Assembly: GCF_900119315.1 (NCBI RefSeq)
Contig: NZ_LT827010.1
Span: 3,815,001-3,879,000, forward strand
Reading direction: 5' to 3'
From: Actinoplanes sp. SE50/110
GTDB taxonomy: Bacteria; Actinomycetota; Actinomycetes; Mycobacteriales; Micromonosporaceae
DNA length: 64,000 nucleotides
This document shows, one piece after another, positions 1 to 7,883 of the stretch (positions within the stretch are counted from its first letter, which is position 1; each line of letters starts with the position of its first letter). The notes under the pieces were generated by a model, which saw nothing but the letters and a program-made list of their open reading frames with translations, was not told the origin of the DNA and ran no database searches. Position numbers and translations under genes: made by a program.

Positions 1-2
1 AG

Positions 3-611
3 ATCAGCATCCGGTCGATCGGTCTGGTCCCGAACTCGCCGCACGCGCAGCACCTGCACGGCTCCACCGAGGGCATGGACTTCCACTGCCCGGACATGTC
101 CGCCGACTCCGACGGCAACGGCTATGTCAGCACCGAGGAGGGCATGCCGGACTACGGCAACATCTTCATCTCGCTGACCACCAAGGGGGACACCAGCCCC
201 AAGAGCGGCCTGGCCGTCGATCGGATGCCGGTCGCCGACGCCAAGGGCAACCTGTCCTACGACCGCACGATCCCGGCCGCTGACCTGCCTGCGGGCACGA
301 TCGAACACCTCAAAGACCTCCACGTCGTCGAGCACGGGATCGACGCGAACAGGAACGGCAAGTACGACATGGACGGCCTCGGTGAATCCACGCTCGCCAA
401 GTCGGCCGGTCTCAGCGGCATCCCGGAAGAGGCGACCGACCCCGCCGTGTGCGGCATGGTCTCCGGCGCGGCGGTCGGCTCGGTTCCGGTCGGCGGCGTC
501 GCCACCGGTGACGGCAGCACCCGCCATGACTCCATCCCGCTGTACGCGCTCGGCGGCATCGCCCTGTTCGGCGCCGCCGGCGCCCTCGTCGCCCGCCGCC
601 GCCTGAGCTGA
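3..611 (+). CDS. Secreted, membrane-anchored surface protein (CHRD-like), 5' partial
   Basis: The frame is open from the first complete codon, so the true start and signal peptide lie before the window; about 202 residues remain. Visible are a His-rich segment (HAQHLHG, residues 14-20 of the visible part), an acidic Asp/Gly/Asn-rich stretch that could bind a metal, and an Ala/Gly-rich C-terminus with one hydrophobic segment followed by ARRRLS, as in wall- or membrane-anchored proteins. No clear LPxTG motif is seen. The stop lies 2 nt before the sortase start, so the two are probably co-translated. The resemblance to CHRD-type secreted proteins found beside class F sortases is from memory and moderate; the biochemical role is unknown. 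Confidence 0.6.
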   Translation: MSIRSIGLVPNSPHAQHLHGSTEGMDFHCPDMSADSDGNGYVSTEEGMPDYGNIFISLTTKGDTSPKSGLAVDRMPVADAKGNLSYDRTIPAADLPAGTIEHLKDLHVVEHGIDANRNGKYDMDGLGESTLAKSAGLSGIPEEATDPAVCGMVSGAAVGSVPVGGVATGDGSTRHDSIPLYALGGIALFGAAGALVARRRLS

Positions 612-613
612 TC

Positions 614-1291
614 ATGACGGACACCGGAACCCCGAAGCCGGCCGGGAACCGCTGGGGGCGCTACGCACTCTCAGCGGCTGTCCTGGTCCTCAGCCTCACC
701 GGCGTTACGGCTCTGGTCAAAGGCGGTCAGGACCAACCGCGCCGGATTCCCCTCGCCGCCGCCGCGTCAGCTCCCGAGACCGCGCTCCCGGCTGCCGGCA
801 ATGGTGAGCTGACCAGCGGTCCGCTGATGAGCACGTCGAAACCGACCCGGGTGGTCATCCCCGCCCTCGACGTCGACGTGCCGCTGACCGGCCTCGGTCG
901 GCAGGCCGACGGCACCATGCAGGTGCCCACCGACGCCAGAACCGTCGGCTGGTACACCGGGGCGCCCACCCCGGGCTCACTCGGCCCGGCCGTGCTCGCC
1001 GGTCACGTCGACTACCGGAAACAGCCCGGCACTTTCCACCGGCTTACCGACCTCAAGCCCGGCGACTCCATCGACGTCGACCGCGAAGACGGCAGCGTGG
1101 CGATGTTCGCCGTTGTCAAGGTCGAGCGTTACGCCAAAGCCGAATTTCCTACCGATGCGGTGTACGGCGCGATCAACCGCGCCGGCCTGCGCCTGATCAC
1201 CTGCGGCGGCGACTTCGACAGCACCGCCGGGCACTACGAGGACAACATCGTCGTCTACGCCGACCTCACCATGGCTCATCCGGCCGGATAG
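614..1291 (+). CDS. Class F sortase
   Basis: A 225-residue protein with an N-terminal signal anchor (about residues 17-36), a short linker and a sortase domain. The catalytic His sits in AGHVDY (H131) and the catalytic Cys in LITCGG (C197), the spacing usual for compact actinobacterial class F sortases, which lack long C-terminal tails. It would act outside the membrane, cleaving a sorting signal and joining the protein to a nucleophile. It starts 2 nt after the stop of the secreted protein upstream, which is therefore the obvious candidate substrate or partner. The substrate motif cannot be read from this window. Family assignment is secure, specificity is not. Confidence 0.88.
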   Translation: MTDTGTPKPAGNRWGRYALSAAVLVLSLTGVTALVKGGQDQPRRIPLAAAASAPETALPAAGNGELTSGPLMSTSKPTRVVIPALDVDVPLTGLGRQADGTMQVPTDARTVGWYTGAPTPGSLGPAVLAGHVDYRKQPGTFHRLTDLKPGDSIDVDREDGSVAMFAVVKVERYAKAEFPTDAVYGAINRAGLRLITCGGDFDSTAGHYEDNIVVYADLTMAHPAG

Positions 1292-1417
1292 CCGGTCGGC
1301 GCCGAGGTGGCGCACCGCGTCGTAGCGGAGGTGGAACGCGGCGGCGGTGACGATCACGCCGAGGTCGGCAAAGCCTGCCTGACCCTGCGTGGGCAGTCGC
1401 CGGGGATCCACTGCATC

Positions 1418-2875
1418 TCAGTTCCCGTCGTCCCTGGGCGACGTGGGCGGGCAGTGGCGCAGGGCGCTCCAGCCGAGCAGACCGGTGACGTTTTCGATCT
1501 TGTCGCCGACGGCGGCCCCGGTGTCGGTGACGTGGTAGGTGTGGAGAGCGCTGTCATGGCCGCTGTTGCGCATCTTGAGGATGTTGACCGCGCGGCCGAT
1601 CTCGGAGCAGAGCTCGATGTAGCGGATCTGGATCACGTTGTGGAACAGGAACATGAGGCCGGCCAGGGGTTCCTCCATGGGGCCGATGGTTCGGGTTTCA
1701 CTGGTGACCCAGAGCGAGGCTCCGGCGGTGCGGATGAGGCCGAGGAGGCTGCGAAGGTACGCGGGGAACCGTTCGGCCTCGCGCGCGGTGAAGGCCATCT
1801 CGGCCAGGCTGTCGATCACGATCCGGGTGGTGCCGGCCTCGGCCAGCTGGTGACGGGCGACCGAGGAGAGTCCGTCCAGGTCGAGGTTGCCGACCGGTAC
1901 GTGCGAGATCGTCAGCTTTCCTGCCTCACGCGCAGCGGTGAAGTCCCACCCGAGCCGGTCGGCGATGCCGATCAATTCTTCAGCAGTGTCCTGGAAGCTG
2001 ATGTAGAGGCACCGTTCGTCGCGGGCCAGTCCGTCGGCGACGAAGTGCAACGAGCCGATCGTCTTGCCGACACCCGAAGGTCCGAACACCAGAGTGGCGT
2101 CACCACGCGGTACTCCGCCGCCCAGGAGTGCGTCGAGGCCGCTGATCCCGGTCGATATCCGTTCCTGCTGCGGTGCGACCTCCTCGGGCAGCATCGACTC
2201 GATCCTCGGATACACCCGCAGTCCGTCACGGGTGATGTGCACGGTGTGGGTGCCTTGCAGATGGCCGGTGCCGCGCATCTTGACCACCCGTAGCCCGCGC
2301 CGGTCGACCGGTTCGCGGGGGCGATAGGACAGTTGCATGATCGCGTCGGCCAGGGTGAACTCGGCGCCGGTCTGTTCCTCCTCGGAGGTGTACTCGCCCA
2401 GCAGCAATAGCACTGCTCCGCTGTGTGCGACCTTGCTGCCCAGGTCGTAGAGCGACATCCGCATGTCGTGTTCGGAGACGAAGTCGCGCAGCATCTTGGT
2501 GCTGTCGATGGCCACCACCGCGGGCCGGTCGTCGAAGGCTTTGCGGATCACCTCGTCGATCATGGGGCTGAGGTCGTTGCCGGCGCTGTCGCGCAGCAGG
2601 TTCCCCAGATGCACGTACTCCACCTGCGGACCCAGCCGTTCCGGGGCGAAGAACGTGAACTCGCGCAGATGCTCGACGAGTTTGGAGTGCGGTTCCGACC
2701 ACGTCGTGTAGTAGACGGCCTTGTGATCGGCGTTGGCGGCGGCGAAGCAGATCTGCTGCGCCAGGATGGTCTTGCCCGCTCCCGGTGGCCCGGACAGGAC
2801 GACCATCGATCCGCGTTCGAAGCCGCCACCGAGCACCAGGTCCAGGTCCGCTTGTCCGGTCGACAGGCGCGTCAC
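1418..2875 (-). CDS. KaiC-like tandem RecA-domain ATPase
   Basis: A 485-residue protein with two RecA-type P-loop domains in tandem, like KaiC. Walker A motifs are GPPGAGKT (29-36) and GPSGVGKT (265-272); Walker B strands are VVAIDS and RIVIDS. The cyanobacterial catalytic Glu pair is only partly kept: domain 1 has SEP (60-62) and domain 2 has FQDT (294-297). The Ser/Thr phosphorylation dyad of KaiC CII is not seen at the equivalent place, where PLAGLMF stands. The chosen start is GTG at 2875, which overlaps the TGA of the receiver gene (GTGA) and has GGAAAGGA about 9 nt upstream; an ATG at 2887 is possible. No kaiA or kaiB is present, so a signalling rather than clock role is likely. Confidence 0.85.
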   Translation of the reverse strand: MTRLSTGQADLDLVLGGGFERGSMVVLSGPPGAGKTILAQQICFAAANADHKAVYYTTWSEPHSKLVEHLREFTFFAPERLGPQVEYVHLGNLLRDSAGNDLSPMIDEVIRKAFDDRPAVVAIDSTKMLRDFVSEHDMRMSLYDLGSKVAHSGAVLLLLGEYTSEEEQTGAEFTLADAIMQLSYRPREPVDRRGLRVVKMRGTGHLQGTHTVHITRDGLRVYPRIESMLPEEVAPQQERISTGISGLDALLGGGVPRGDATLVFGPSGVGKTIGSLHFVADGLARDERCLYISFQDTAEELIGIADRLGWDFTAAREAGKLTISHVPVGNLDLDGLSSVARHQLAEAGTTRIVIDSLAEMAFTAREAERFPAYLRSLLGLIRTAGASLWVTSETRTIGPMEEPLAGLMFLFHNVIQIRYIELCSEIGRAVNILKMRNSGHDSALHTYHVTDTGAAVGDKIENVTGLLGWSALRHCPPTSPRDDGN

Positions 2876-3231
2876 CTCCCACCACATCCTTTCCGTAGCA
2901 GGTCCTCGGCTGCTGCGAGCAGGTCCTGGCTGTGGCATGGTTTGGCCAGTGCGGCGTCGGCTTCGGTTGCCAGCTGCCAGTCGCCGCTGACTGCCAGGAC
3001 GGGGATCGTCGCCGTCGCCGGATCAGCCCGCAAGCGACGAATGAACTCGACCCCGCCCATCACCGGCATCATCATGTCGGTGACCACCAGATCGGGTGGG
3101 GATGTCCGAACGGCCTCCAGCGCGGACGCACCGTCACCCGCCTCGGTCACCTCGTGGCCGGCCCGGCTCAGGATCCGTCGATGCAGAAACCGTAGATCCG
3201 GCTCGTCGTCGACCACGAGGACCTTACCCAT
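2872..3231 (-). CDS. Stand-alone response-regulator receiver protein
   Basis: A 119-residue CheY-like receiver with no output domain. Key residues are the acidic pair D8/D9, the phosphoacceptor D52 (in VVTDMMMP), S82 and K97, so it should be phosphorylatable. The start at 3231 (MGKVLVVDDEP) fits the family; an upstream in-frame Met at 3267 would add a non-conserved tail. Its stop overlaps the GTG of the KaiC-like gene by 4 nt, so the two are translated together. The likely role is to relay a histidine-kinase signal to the KaiC-like ATPase; the kinase is not next to it. Confidence 0.88.
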   Translation of the reverse strand: MGKVLVVDDEPDLRFLHRRILSRAGHEVTEAGDGASALEAVRTSPPDLVVTDMMMPVMGGVEFIRRLRADPATATIPVLAVSGDWQLATEADAALAKPCHSQDLLAAAEDLLRKGCGGR

Positions 3232-3427
3232 CGAACCTGTCCGCTCGGCGAGGTGGCGGTGAAGCACCGTCCCTGCGGAGAACGTATCGGCTGATACACC
3301 GGAAAACCCGCAGTTTCGGTGGATTCGCCGACAACCCTCAGGATCTGAGTCGGGCTCACCTACGCGCAGCGTTGCTGTGGCGCCGCTGGCTTTATCGAGG
3401 TGGCGGTTGAATATTGCTGCAGTAACC

Positions 3428-3448
3428 GTGCATACGACATGTATGCAC
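3428..3448. promoter_or_regulatory. Perfect inverted-repeat operator before the marR gene
   Basis: Arms GTGCATAC (3428-3435) and GTATGCAC (3441-3448) are exact reverse complements around a 5-nt spacer. The site ends 16 nt before the proposed GTG start at 3465, and a TTGAAT (3407-3412) lies at a suitable distance to be a -35 box, so the repeat would cover the -10 region. Size and symmetry fit a MarR dimer, which suggests autoregulation of the MarR/exchanger operon. Confidence 0.7.
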
Positions 3449-3464
3449 AGGGCATGAGCTTTCT

Positions 3465-4013
3465 GTGGAGGGACGCTCGCGATCGGATGAGGTGGACGCC
3501 GACCTGGTCGAGGCGTTCCTGACCGCCAGCCGAGCCCTGGTCGGGGTGGCGGTGCGGTCCTTGAACGCCGGTGACGGGGAGGTCACGCTGCCGCAGCACC
3601 GCGCCCTGGTGTTGCTCGCCGCGCACGGCCCGCAGCGCATGGCCGACCTGGCCGCCCTGCTGGGGGTGAACAGTTCCACCGCGACCCGGCAATGCGACCG
3701 GCTGCAACGCCACGGTCTGATCCGGCGCAAGCCCTCACCGCAAGACCGCCGCGCCGTGTGCGTGTCGCTGACCGAGGCCGGCCAGGAACTGGTCCGGCAG
3801 GTCACCGCGGCCCGCCGCGCCCAGATCAGCGCCATCCTGCAGAACATGCCCCTGCGAAACCGCAAAGACCTGGTCGCAGCGCTGCTCGGGTTCGCCGCAG
3901 CGGCCGGCGAAGTCCCGGACCAGAACTGGTCACTGGGCTGGGGCACCGACACCGCCCCCGACCGACCGAGCCCCGCAGCCCCTGTCCCACCCACCCGAGG
4001 AACCGTGAAGTGA
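3465..4013 (+). CDS. MarR-family transcriptional regulator
   Basis: A 182-residue protein with a MarR winged helix: HTH ADLAALLGVNSSTATRQCDR, then wing residues SPQDRRAVCVSLTEAG. The C-terminal 30 or so residues are Pro-rich and not part of the fold. The first GTG (3465) has no clear ribosome site; a GTG at 3492 is an alternative that removes nine non-conserved residues. A perfect palindrome lies just upstream and probably serves autoregulation. The gene ends in GTGA, overlapping the start of the exchanger gene, so the regulator most likely controls that transporter. The inducing ligand is unknown. Confidence 0.88.
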   Translation: MEGRSRSDEVDADLVEAFLTASRALVGVAVRSLNAGDGEVTLPQHRALVLLAAHGPQRMADLAALLGVNSSTATRQCDRLQRHGLIRRKPSPQDRRAVCVSLTEAGQELVRQVTAARRAQISAILQNMPLRNRKDLVAALLGFAAAAGEVPDQNWSLGWGTDTAPDRPSPAAPVPPTRGTVK

Positions 4014-5074
4014 ACTCACTCAACTCCTGGCTGCTCCTGCTGATCTTCGTGGCCTGCGCCGCGGCGATCTGGGTCTCCGGGATCAAACTGTCCAACGCCA
4101 CCGACGTACTGTCCGAACGCCTGCACCTGGGCACCGCACTCGGCGGAGTCATCCTCCTCGCGATCGCGACCAACCTGCCGGAACTCGCGATCACCGCCAG
4201 CGCCGCCCTCTCGCACCAACTCGACGTCGCCGTCGGCAACATCCTCGGCGGCATCGCCCTGCAGACCGTCGTGCTGGTCATCCTGGACGCCGCCGGCGTC
4301 CGGCCCCGCAAACCGCTGACCTACCTCGCCGCCTCCCTGACCCTGCTGCTGGAAGGCGCCCTGGTGGTGGCGCTGCTGCTGGTCGTGGTCATGTCCACCC
4401 AGTTGCCGCCCTCGTTGATCGCGTTCCGGCTCACCCCCGGTGCCGTCCTCATCGCCGTCCTGTGGGGATTCGGACTGCTGTTGCTGCGCCGCGCAGGCAA
4501 GGGGCTGCCCTGGCACGAGGGCGGCGACGCACCCGACACCCAGGAAGGCCCTCAAGGCCACTCCAAAACCACCAAGGAGAACCAGGCCAGCGCCAAGGGC
4601 GTCAGTACCGGCCGCGCCGCGACGGTTTTCGGCATCGCGGCGGCGATCACCCTGGTTGCCGGTGTGTTCATCGAACGCAGCGGCGAAGAACTGTTCGGCC
4701 GCCTCGGCATGTCCGGCGTCCTGTTCGGCGCCACCGTCCTGGCCGCCGCCACCGCTCTGCCCGAGGTGTCCACCGGGCTCACCTCGACCCGGATGGGCGA
4801 CTACCAGCTCGCCATCAGTGACATCTTCGGCGGCAACGCGTTCCTGCCCGTGCTGTTCCTGCTCGCCACCGTGCTGTCCGGCCAGGCCGTACTGCCGCGC
4901 GCCCATCACAGCGACATCTACCTGACCGCCCTCGGCGGCCTGCTCACCGTCGTGTACATGGTCGGCCTGGTCTTCCGGCCCCAGCGCCAACGACTGCGCA
5001 TGGGCGCCGACTCCCTCACCGTCCTGATCCTGTACGCCCTCGGCATCGCCGGGCTGGCGTTCATCACCGGCTGA
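4010..5074 (+). CDS. CaCA-superfamily cation/Ca2+ exchanger (sodium/calcium exchanger type)
   Basis: A 354-residue polytopic membrane protein with about ten hydrophobic segments in two homologous halves. The signature alpha-repeats are visible: ATNLPELAITASAAL followed by VGNILGGIALQT in the first half, and ATALPEVSTGLTS followed by ISDIFGGNAFLPV in the second. The Pro-Glu residues of each repeat form the ion-binding site in this superfamily. The halves are joined by a charged cytoplasmic loop (about residues 175-200). The GTG start at 4010 overlaps the MarR stop by 4 nt. It probably exports Ca2+ or another cation against H+ or Na+; the exact ion cannot be told. Confidence 0.85.
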   Translation: MNSLNSWLLLLIFVACAAAIWVSGIKLSNATDVLSERLHLGTALGGVILLAIATNLPELAITASAALSHQLDVAVGNILGGIALQTVVLVILDAAGVRPRKPLTYLAASLTLLLEGALVVALLLVVVMSTQLPPSLIAFRLTPGAVLIAVLWGFGLLLLRRAGKGLPWHEGGDAPDTQEGPQGHSKTTKENQASAKGVSTGRAATVFGIAAAITLVAGVFIERSGEELFGRLGMSGVLFGATVLAAATALPEVSTGLTSTRMGDYQLAISDIFGGNAFLPVLFLLATVLSGQAVLPRAHHSDIYLTALGGLLTVVYMVGLVFRPQRQRLRMGADSLTVLILYALGIAGLAFITG

Positions 5075-5168
5075 TACGCCGGCGAGCCGCCCACGCGCCC
5101 CGGAAGCTGAAGGCCTGTTCAAATCGGCGTCGACCGACCAAGGGCTTCGCGCATCGATGGTGGGAAGC

Positions 5169-5217
5169 CGGCCGTCGGCAACTGGATGTCGTAACAATCT
5201 CCGGTTGCCGACGGCCG
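5169..5217. terminator. Strong hairpin between convergent genes
   Basis: A perfect 14-bp stem (5169-5182 with 5204-5217), extended on the loop side by one G-T and two G-C pairs. It sits 95 nt after the exchanger stop and 7 nt after the end of the ribonuclease gene on the other strand, so it can serve both as a bidirectional terminator. There is no long U tract, which is common in high-GC actinobacteria. Confidence 0.75.
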
Positions 5218-5224
5218 CGGGCTG

Positions 5225-5644
5225 CTACCGGAATTCGTGGAAGTCGCTGTAGTGGTCGGGGGAGTACCAGGCCTGCCCGGTGTCGCCGTCGACCACGATC
5301 CGGTACGCGTCGCGGTGCGCCCCGCAGTTGCGCGGGTAGACGTCGTATTCCCAGAAGGTGTCACCGTACGGCAACTGCCCGTTGTTGTTGTAGTACTCCC
5401 CGCCGGCGTAGCTGCACTTTCCGCTTGACCATGAGTACCAGCCCCGACTGATCGGCCAGCCAAGCTCCGACCAGCCCTCGTAGGCGTTTTCGGCGGCCGT
5501 GCAGCCGCTGATCGTGCAGGAGTTCTTGACGGCCGCGGCCGCGGGGGTAGGGGCCAGCGTCGCCGCTGCTGTCGCGGCTGCCAATGCGGCAAGGGGGACA
5601 AGGGCCAGTCGAGTGCGACGGGAATGACGAGAGGCTGCGGCCAC
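5225..5644 (-). CDS. Secreted guanyl-specific ribonuclease (RNase Sa/N1-T1 family)
   Basis: A 139-residue exported protein: basic N-terminus, hydrophobic signal (about residues 13-38, Ala-rich, ending near AAA), then a short domain of the microbial RNase family. Three expected catalytic residues are in order: Glu in FWEYDV, Arg in AYRIVVDGDTG and His in YSPDHYSDF. Cys residues could form disulfides outside the cell. The GTG at 5644 is chosen because GGAGGAGG lies six bases before it; an ATG at 5650 has no space for a ribosome site. No barstar-type inhibitor gene is adjacent, which fits a protein made harmless to the producer by secretion. It may act in nutrition or competition. Confidence 0.85.
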   Translation of the reverse strand: MAAASRHSRRTRLALVPLAALAAATAAATLAPTPAAAAVKNSCTISGCTAAENAYEGWSELGWPISRGWYSWSSGKCSYAGGEYYNNNGQLPYGDTFWEYDVYPRNCGAHRDAYRIVVDGDTGQAWYSPDHYSDFHEFR

Positions 5645-5650
5645 GATCAT

Positions 5651-6042
5651 CCTCCTCCATGGTCGGGTTGCGGTCGGGCTCCTCTGATCGTTGGGCACAT
5701 CGGCGACCACGAAGCGTCTCGCCGGCGACAACCGCCAGTCCAGCCCTCGACGTCCCGGTAGCGCAGCGGCCTTCGGCCAGCCGCATGTGCCCGCCCACAG
5801 GCCAGACGGATCATCGCGGCCGGCTGGGCCCTGCACGCGTCCCGATGATCCAAGCCGAAGCGATGCTGCACGAGCGCGAACCACCCTTCGGGGACCACTT
5901 CCCGAAGCGCACCGACTGCCAGTGGATCCGGGCTGGTCAGCAGGCTGGCTTCCCACCACGGACGGGGGAAGCGGTAACGGCCCTGTCGGATTTGTTTCGT
6001 TACAGATGTGCTGCGCCCGGGTACCTGCGTGACTTCGTACCG
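5651..6042. other. Intergenic stretch without a supported gene
   Basis: About 390 bases between the divergent ribonuclease and FUSC-like genes. Several frames are open but none has convincing codon bias, a ribosome site or a recognisable protein. It presumably holds both promoters; I could not place them with confidence. Confidence 0.5.
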
Positions 6043-7212
6043 ATGCCGGGTAAGCAGCTCTCCAGGAGGATAGTTCTGTCAGCGATCCACTCTCTCCGCA
6101 CCGCGATCCACCGGCGAAGCCGCTCGGCAACGAAGCGGCTCAGGCAAGCAGCGGTGCCGGCGGGCGAGGCGGTCCTGGCCGCCACGCTGGCCTGGTTCGT
6201 CGCCGGGCATCTCGTCGGCCATCCCACGCCGGTCTTCGCGCCGTCGGCCGCACTGGTCGTGCTCGCCGAGGCCCGCGGGCGCCGGCTGCGCCAAAGCATC
6301 GAGATCGTGCTCGGCGTCGCCGCCGGAGTGCTGGTCGCCGATCTGAGTGTCCAGGTCCTCGGGCCGGGAACGGCCACGATCGCCGTCGTTCTCCTGCTGA
6401 CGGTCGGTCCGATGATCGCCCTGGGGGCCAGCACCACCCTGATCATGCAGGCGGCCATCTCGGCGATCTACCTGGTCGCGGTGGCCGAACCCCGCATCGA
6501 CGTGATGCAGTGGCGCTGCCTCGACGCGCTGATCGGTGGCACGCTCGCCCTGGCGGTCAGCCAACTGGCCGTCGCTCGCAATCCCCTCGCTCCGTTGGTG
6601 CGCGAGGCCCAGCAGACCTTCACCGGCCTGGCCGATCTCCTCGAAACCGTCGATGCGGCGCTGCGCGAGGGCGACCGTGCCGCCGCGGACGACGCCTTGC
6701 GTCGGGCCCGGGCGGCCCGCACCAGAGTGGAGCGGTTGGGGATCGAGGTGCTGGCCGCGGCGGAGGCGGTGAAGCTGCGGGTGGGCCGGCGCCGGTATGT
6801 GCACCAGGTAGGACAGGTGGAGGCGACCGCCGCGGAACTGGACCGCGTCGTGGACAACATCTGGGTTCTGGCGCGCAACGCCGTCACGCTGATCCGGCTG
6901 GACGTCCCGGCGCCAACCGAGCTCAGCCGGGCGTTCGGGGCACTGGCCGCCGCCATCCGGGCCGCGGGGGAGGCCCTGGCCACCGACCTGACCGGCACCG
7001 ACGATCCGCAGCAGCACGCCAGCCGTGCGGATCACACCGCGCTGGAGGCGGTACGGATCGCCGCCAAACTCCTGGAGTCCGAGCCGGCCCTGCCGCTGAC
7101 CATGATCATCGGCCAGATCCGGGCCACCGCGATCGACCTGCTGCGCGGGGTCGGCCACGACGACGAGATCCTCGATCGCGTCGACGAGGCCGTCGGACTC
7201 ACCGCGCCCTGA
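6043..7212 (+). CDS. FUSC/aromatic-acid-exporter-like membrane protein
   Basis: A protein of about 389 residues with a basic N-terminus, some six membrane segments in residues 40-185 (for example AVLAATLAWFVAGHLVG and TATIAVVLLLTVGPMIALG) and a long helical cytoplasmic C-terminus. This is the layout of FUSC/ArAE family half-size proteins, thought to export aromatic or toxic acids. The start is uncertain: ATG at 6043 lacks a ribosome site, whereas CTG at 6076 follows AGGAGGA (6064-6070) by five bases and would remove 11 residues. The C-terminal domain is coiled-coil-like (ALREGDRAAADDALRRARAA). The substrate is unknown. Confidence 0.7.
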   Translation: MPGKQLSRRIVLSAIHSLRTAIHRRSRSATKRLRQAAVPAGEAVLAATLAWFVAGHLVGHPTPVFAPSAALVVLAEARGRRLRQSIEIVLGVAAGVLVADLSVQVLGPGTATIAVVLLLTVGPMIALGASTTLIMQAAISAIYLVAVAEPRIDVMQWRCLDALIGGTLALAVSQLAVARNPLAPLVREAQQTFTGLADLLETVDAALREGDRAAADDALRRARAARTRVERLGIEVLAAAEAVKLRVGRRRYVHQVGQVEATAAELDRVVDNIWVLARNAVTLIRLDVPAPTELSRAFGALAAAIRAAGEALATDLTGTDDPQQHASRADHTALEAVRIAAKLLESEPALPLTMIIGQIRATAIDLLRGVGHDDEILDRVDEAVGLTAP

Positions 7213-7224
7213 TCTGACACTCTT

Positions 7225-7399
7225 GCGCGTCGGGCACGTGGCTCGATGCCGGTCGCGACTACGAAGCCGCCCGGAGAACTCCGCCAGCATGATCACCCTC
7301 GCGGTGATCGCCAACGTCGCCGAACGCCTCACCGCCGAAATCTCCCCAACCTGGCGATACGGCTAAAGCCATATAGCAACCAGAATGCGTTAATCAGAC
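7225..7399 (+). mobile_element. IS5-family remnant (transposase C-terminus plus terminal repeat)
   Basis: In one frame the DNA reads TWLDAGRDYE and then, after a frameshift, RPENSASMITLAVIANVAER up to a TAA at about 7366; this matches the usual C-terminus of IS5-type transposases. It is followed by AATGCGTTAATCAGAC at 7384-7399, the same 16 bases found at the end of the other IS5 fragment (28131-28146). Everything upstream of the last roughly 45 codons is missing. The repeat lies inside the C-terminal codons of the convergent membrane-protein gene. Confidence 0.65.
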
Positions 7400-7845
7400 G
7401 TCCTCTCAGCGCGATCTCGGCGACGGCTTGATTCGTCTTTCGCGGACGTCATGCCCTGGCCGTGTCCAGCGGTATCGCGCTGCACGGAGAGAGCCGGTGC
7501 AGCGTGTCGGGTTGCCCCCATGATGTCGACAACGGCACGGGTCAGGATCGTCGCCAGCACGACGGCCAGGCCCACCAACACCACGACGCGGGCGGCCAGG
7601 GCGTCCGGTACCACATTCGCCAGCACCAGGGCGATGAGTCCGAGTTCGAGCACTGCGGTCGATACGACGGTGATGGTCCAGAGACGGACGCGAGGTTTGG
7701 TCCAGAACCGTACACCGGTGTGCGGATCCTCGCGCCGGGTCAGTCGCTGTTGCCGGCGCAGCCTGTCCAGAAACGACGACTCCCAGACGATGGCCAGCAT
7801 GAGAACAGGGAAGACCTGGGCGAAGGTGGTATAAAAGTCGTTCAG
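7390..7845 (-). CDS. Small membrane protein, third gene of the hydrolase/ATPase-TPR operon
   Basis: A protein of about 151 residues with three hydrophobic segments: FAQVFPVLMLAIVW (about 10-23), TITVVSTAVLELGLIALVL and VVVLVGLAVVLATILT. The ATG at 7800 would cut the first segment. A CTG at 7845 follows GAAGGAG by six bases, and the sequence from there (LNDFYTTFAQVF) is protein-like, so CTG is chosen although rare. The gene lies 38 nt after the ATPase-TPR stop. The stop codon is supplied by the IS5 terminal repeat, so the original C-terminus may be lost. Its role is unknown; in this context it could be a membrane effector, anchor or immunity partner. Confidence 0.65.
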   Translation of the reverse strand: MNDFYTTFAQVFPVLMLAIVWESSFLDRLRRQQRLTRREDPHTGVRFWTKPRVRLWTITVVSTAVLELGLIALVLANVVPDALAARVVVLVGLAVVLATILTRAVVDIMGATRHAAPALSVQRDTAGHGQGMTSAKDESSRRRDRAERTSD

Positions 7846-7883
7846 GACCGTCTCCTTCAGCGGCGCGGATGCGGTGGTAGCGG

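Noticed and set aside
1307..2293. Long open frame opposite the KaiC-like gene
   Set aside because: It is antisense to a protein with two clear Walker motifs and has no motif of its own.
5651..6042. A barstar-like immunity gene next to the secreted ribonuclease
   Set aside because: No frame in the neighbouring stretch looks like barstar or any small acidic inhibitor.
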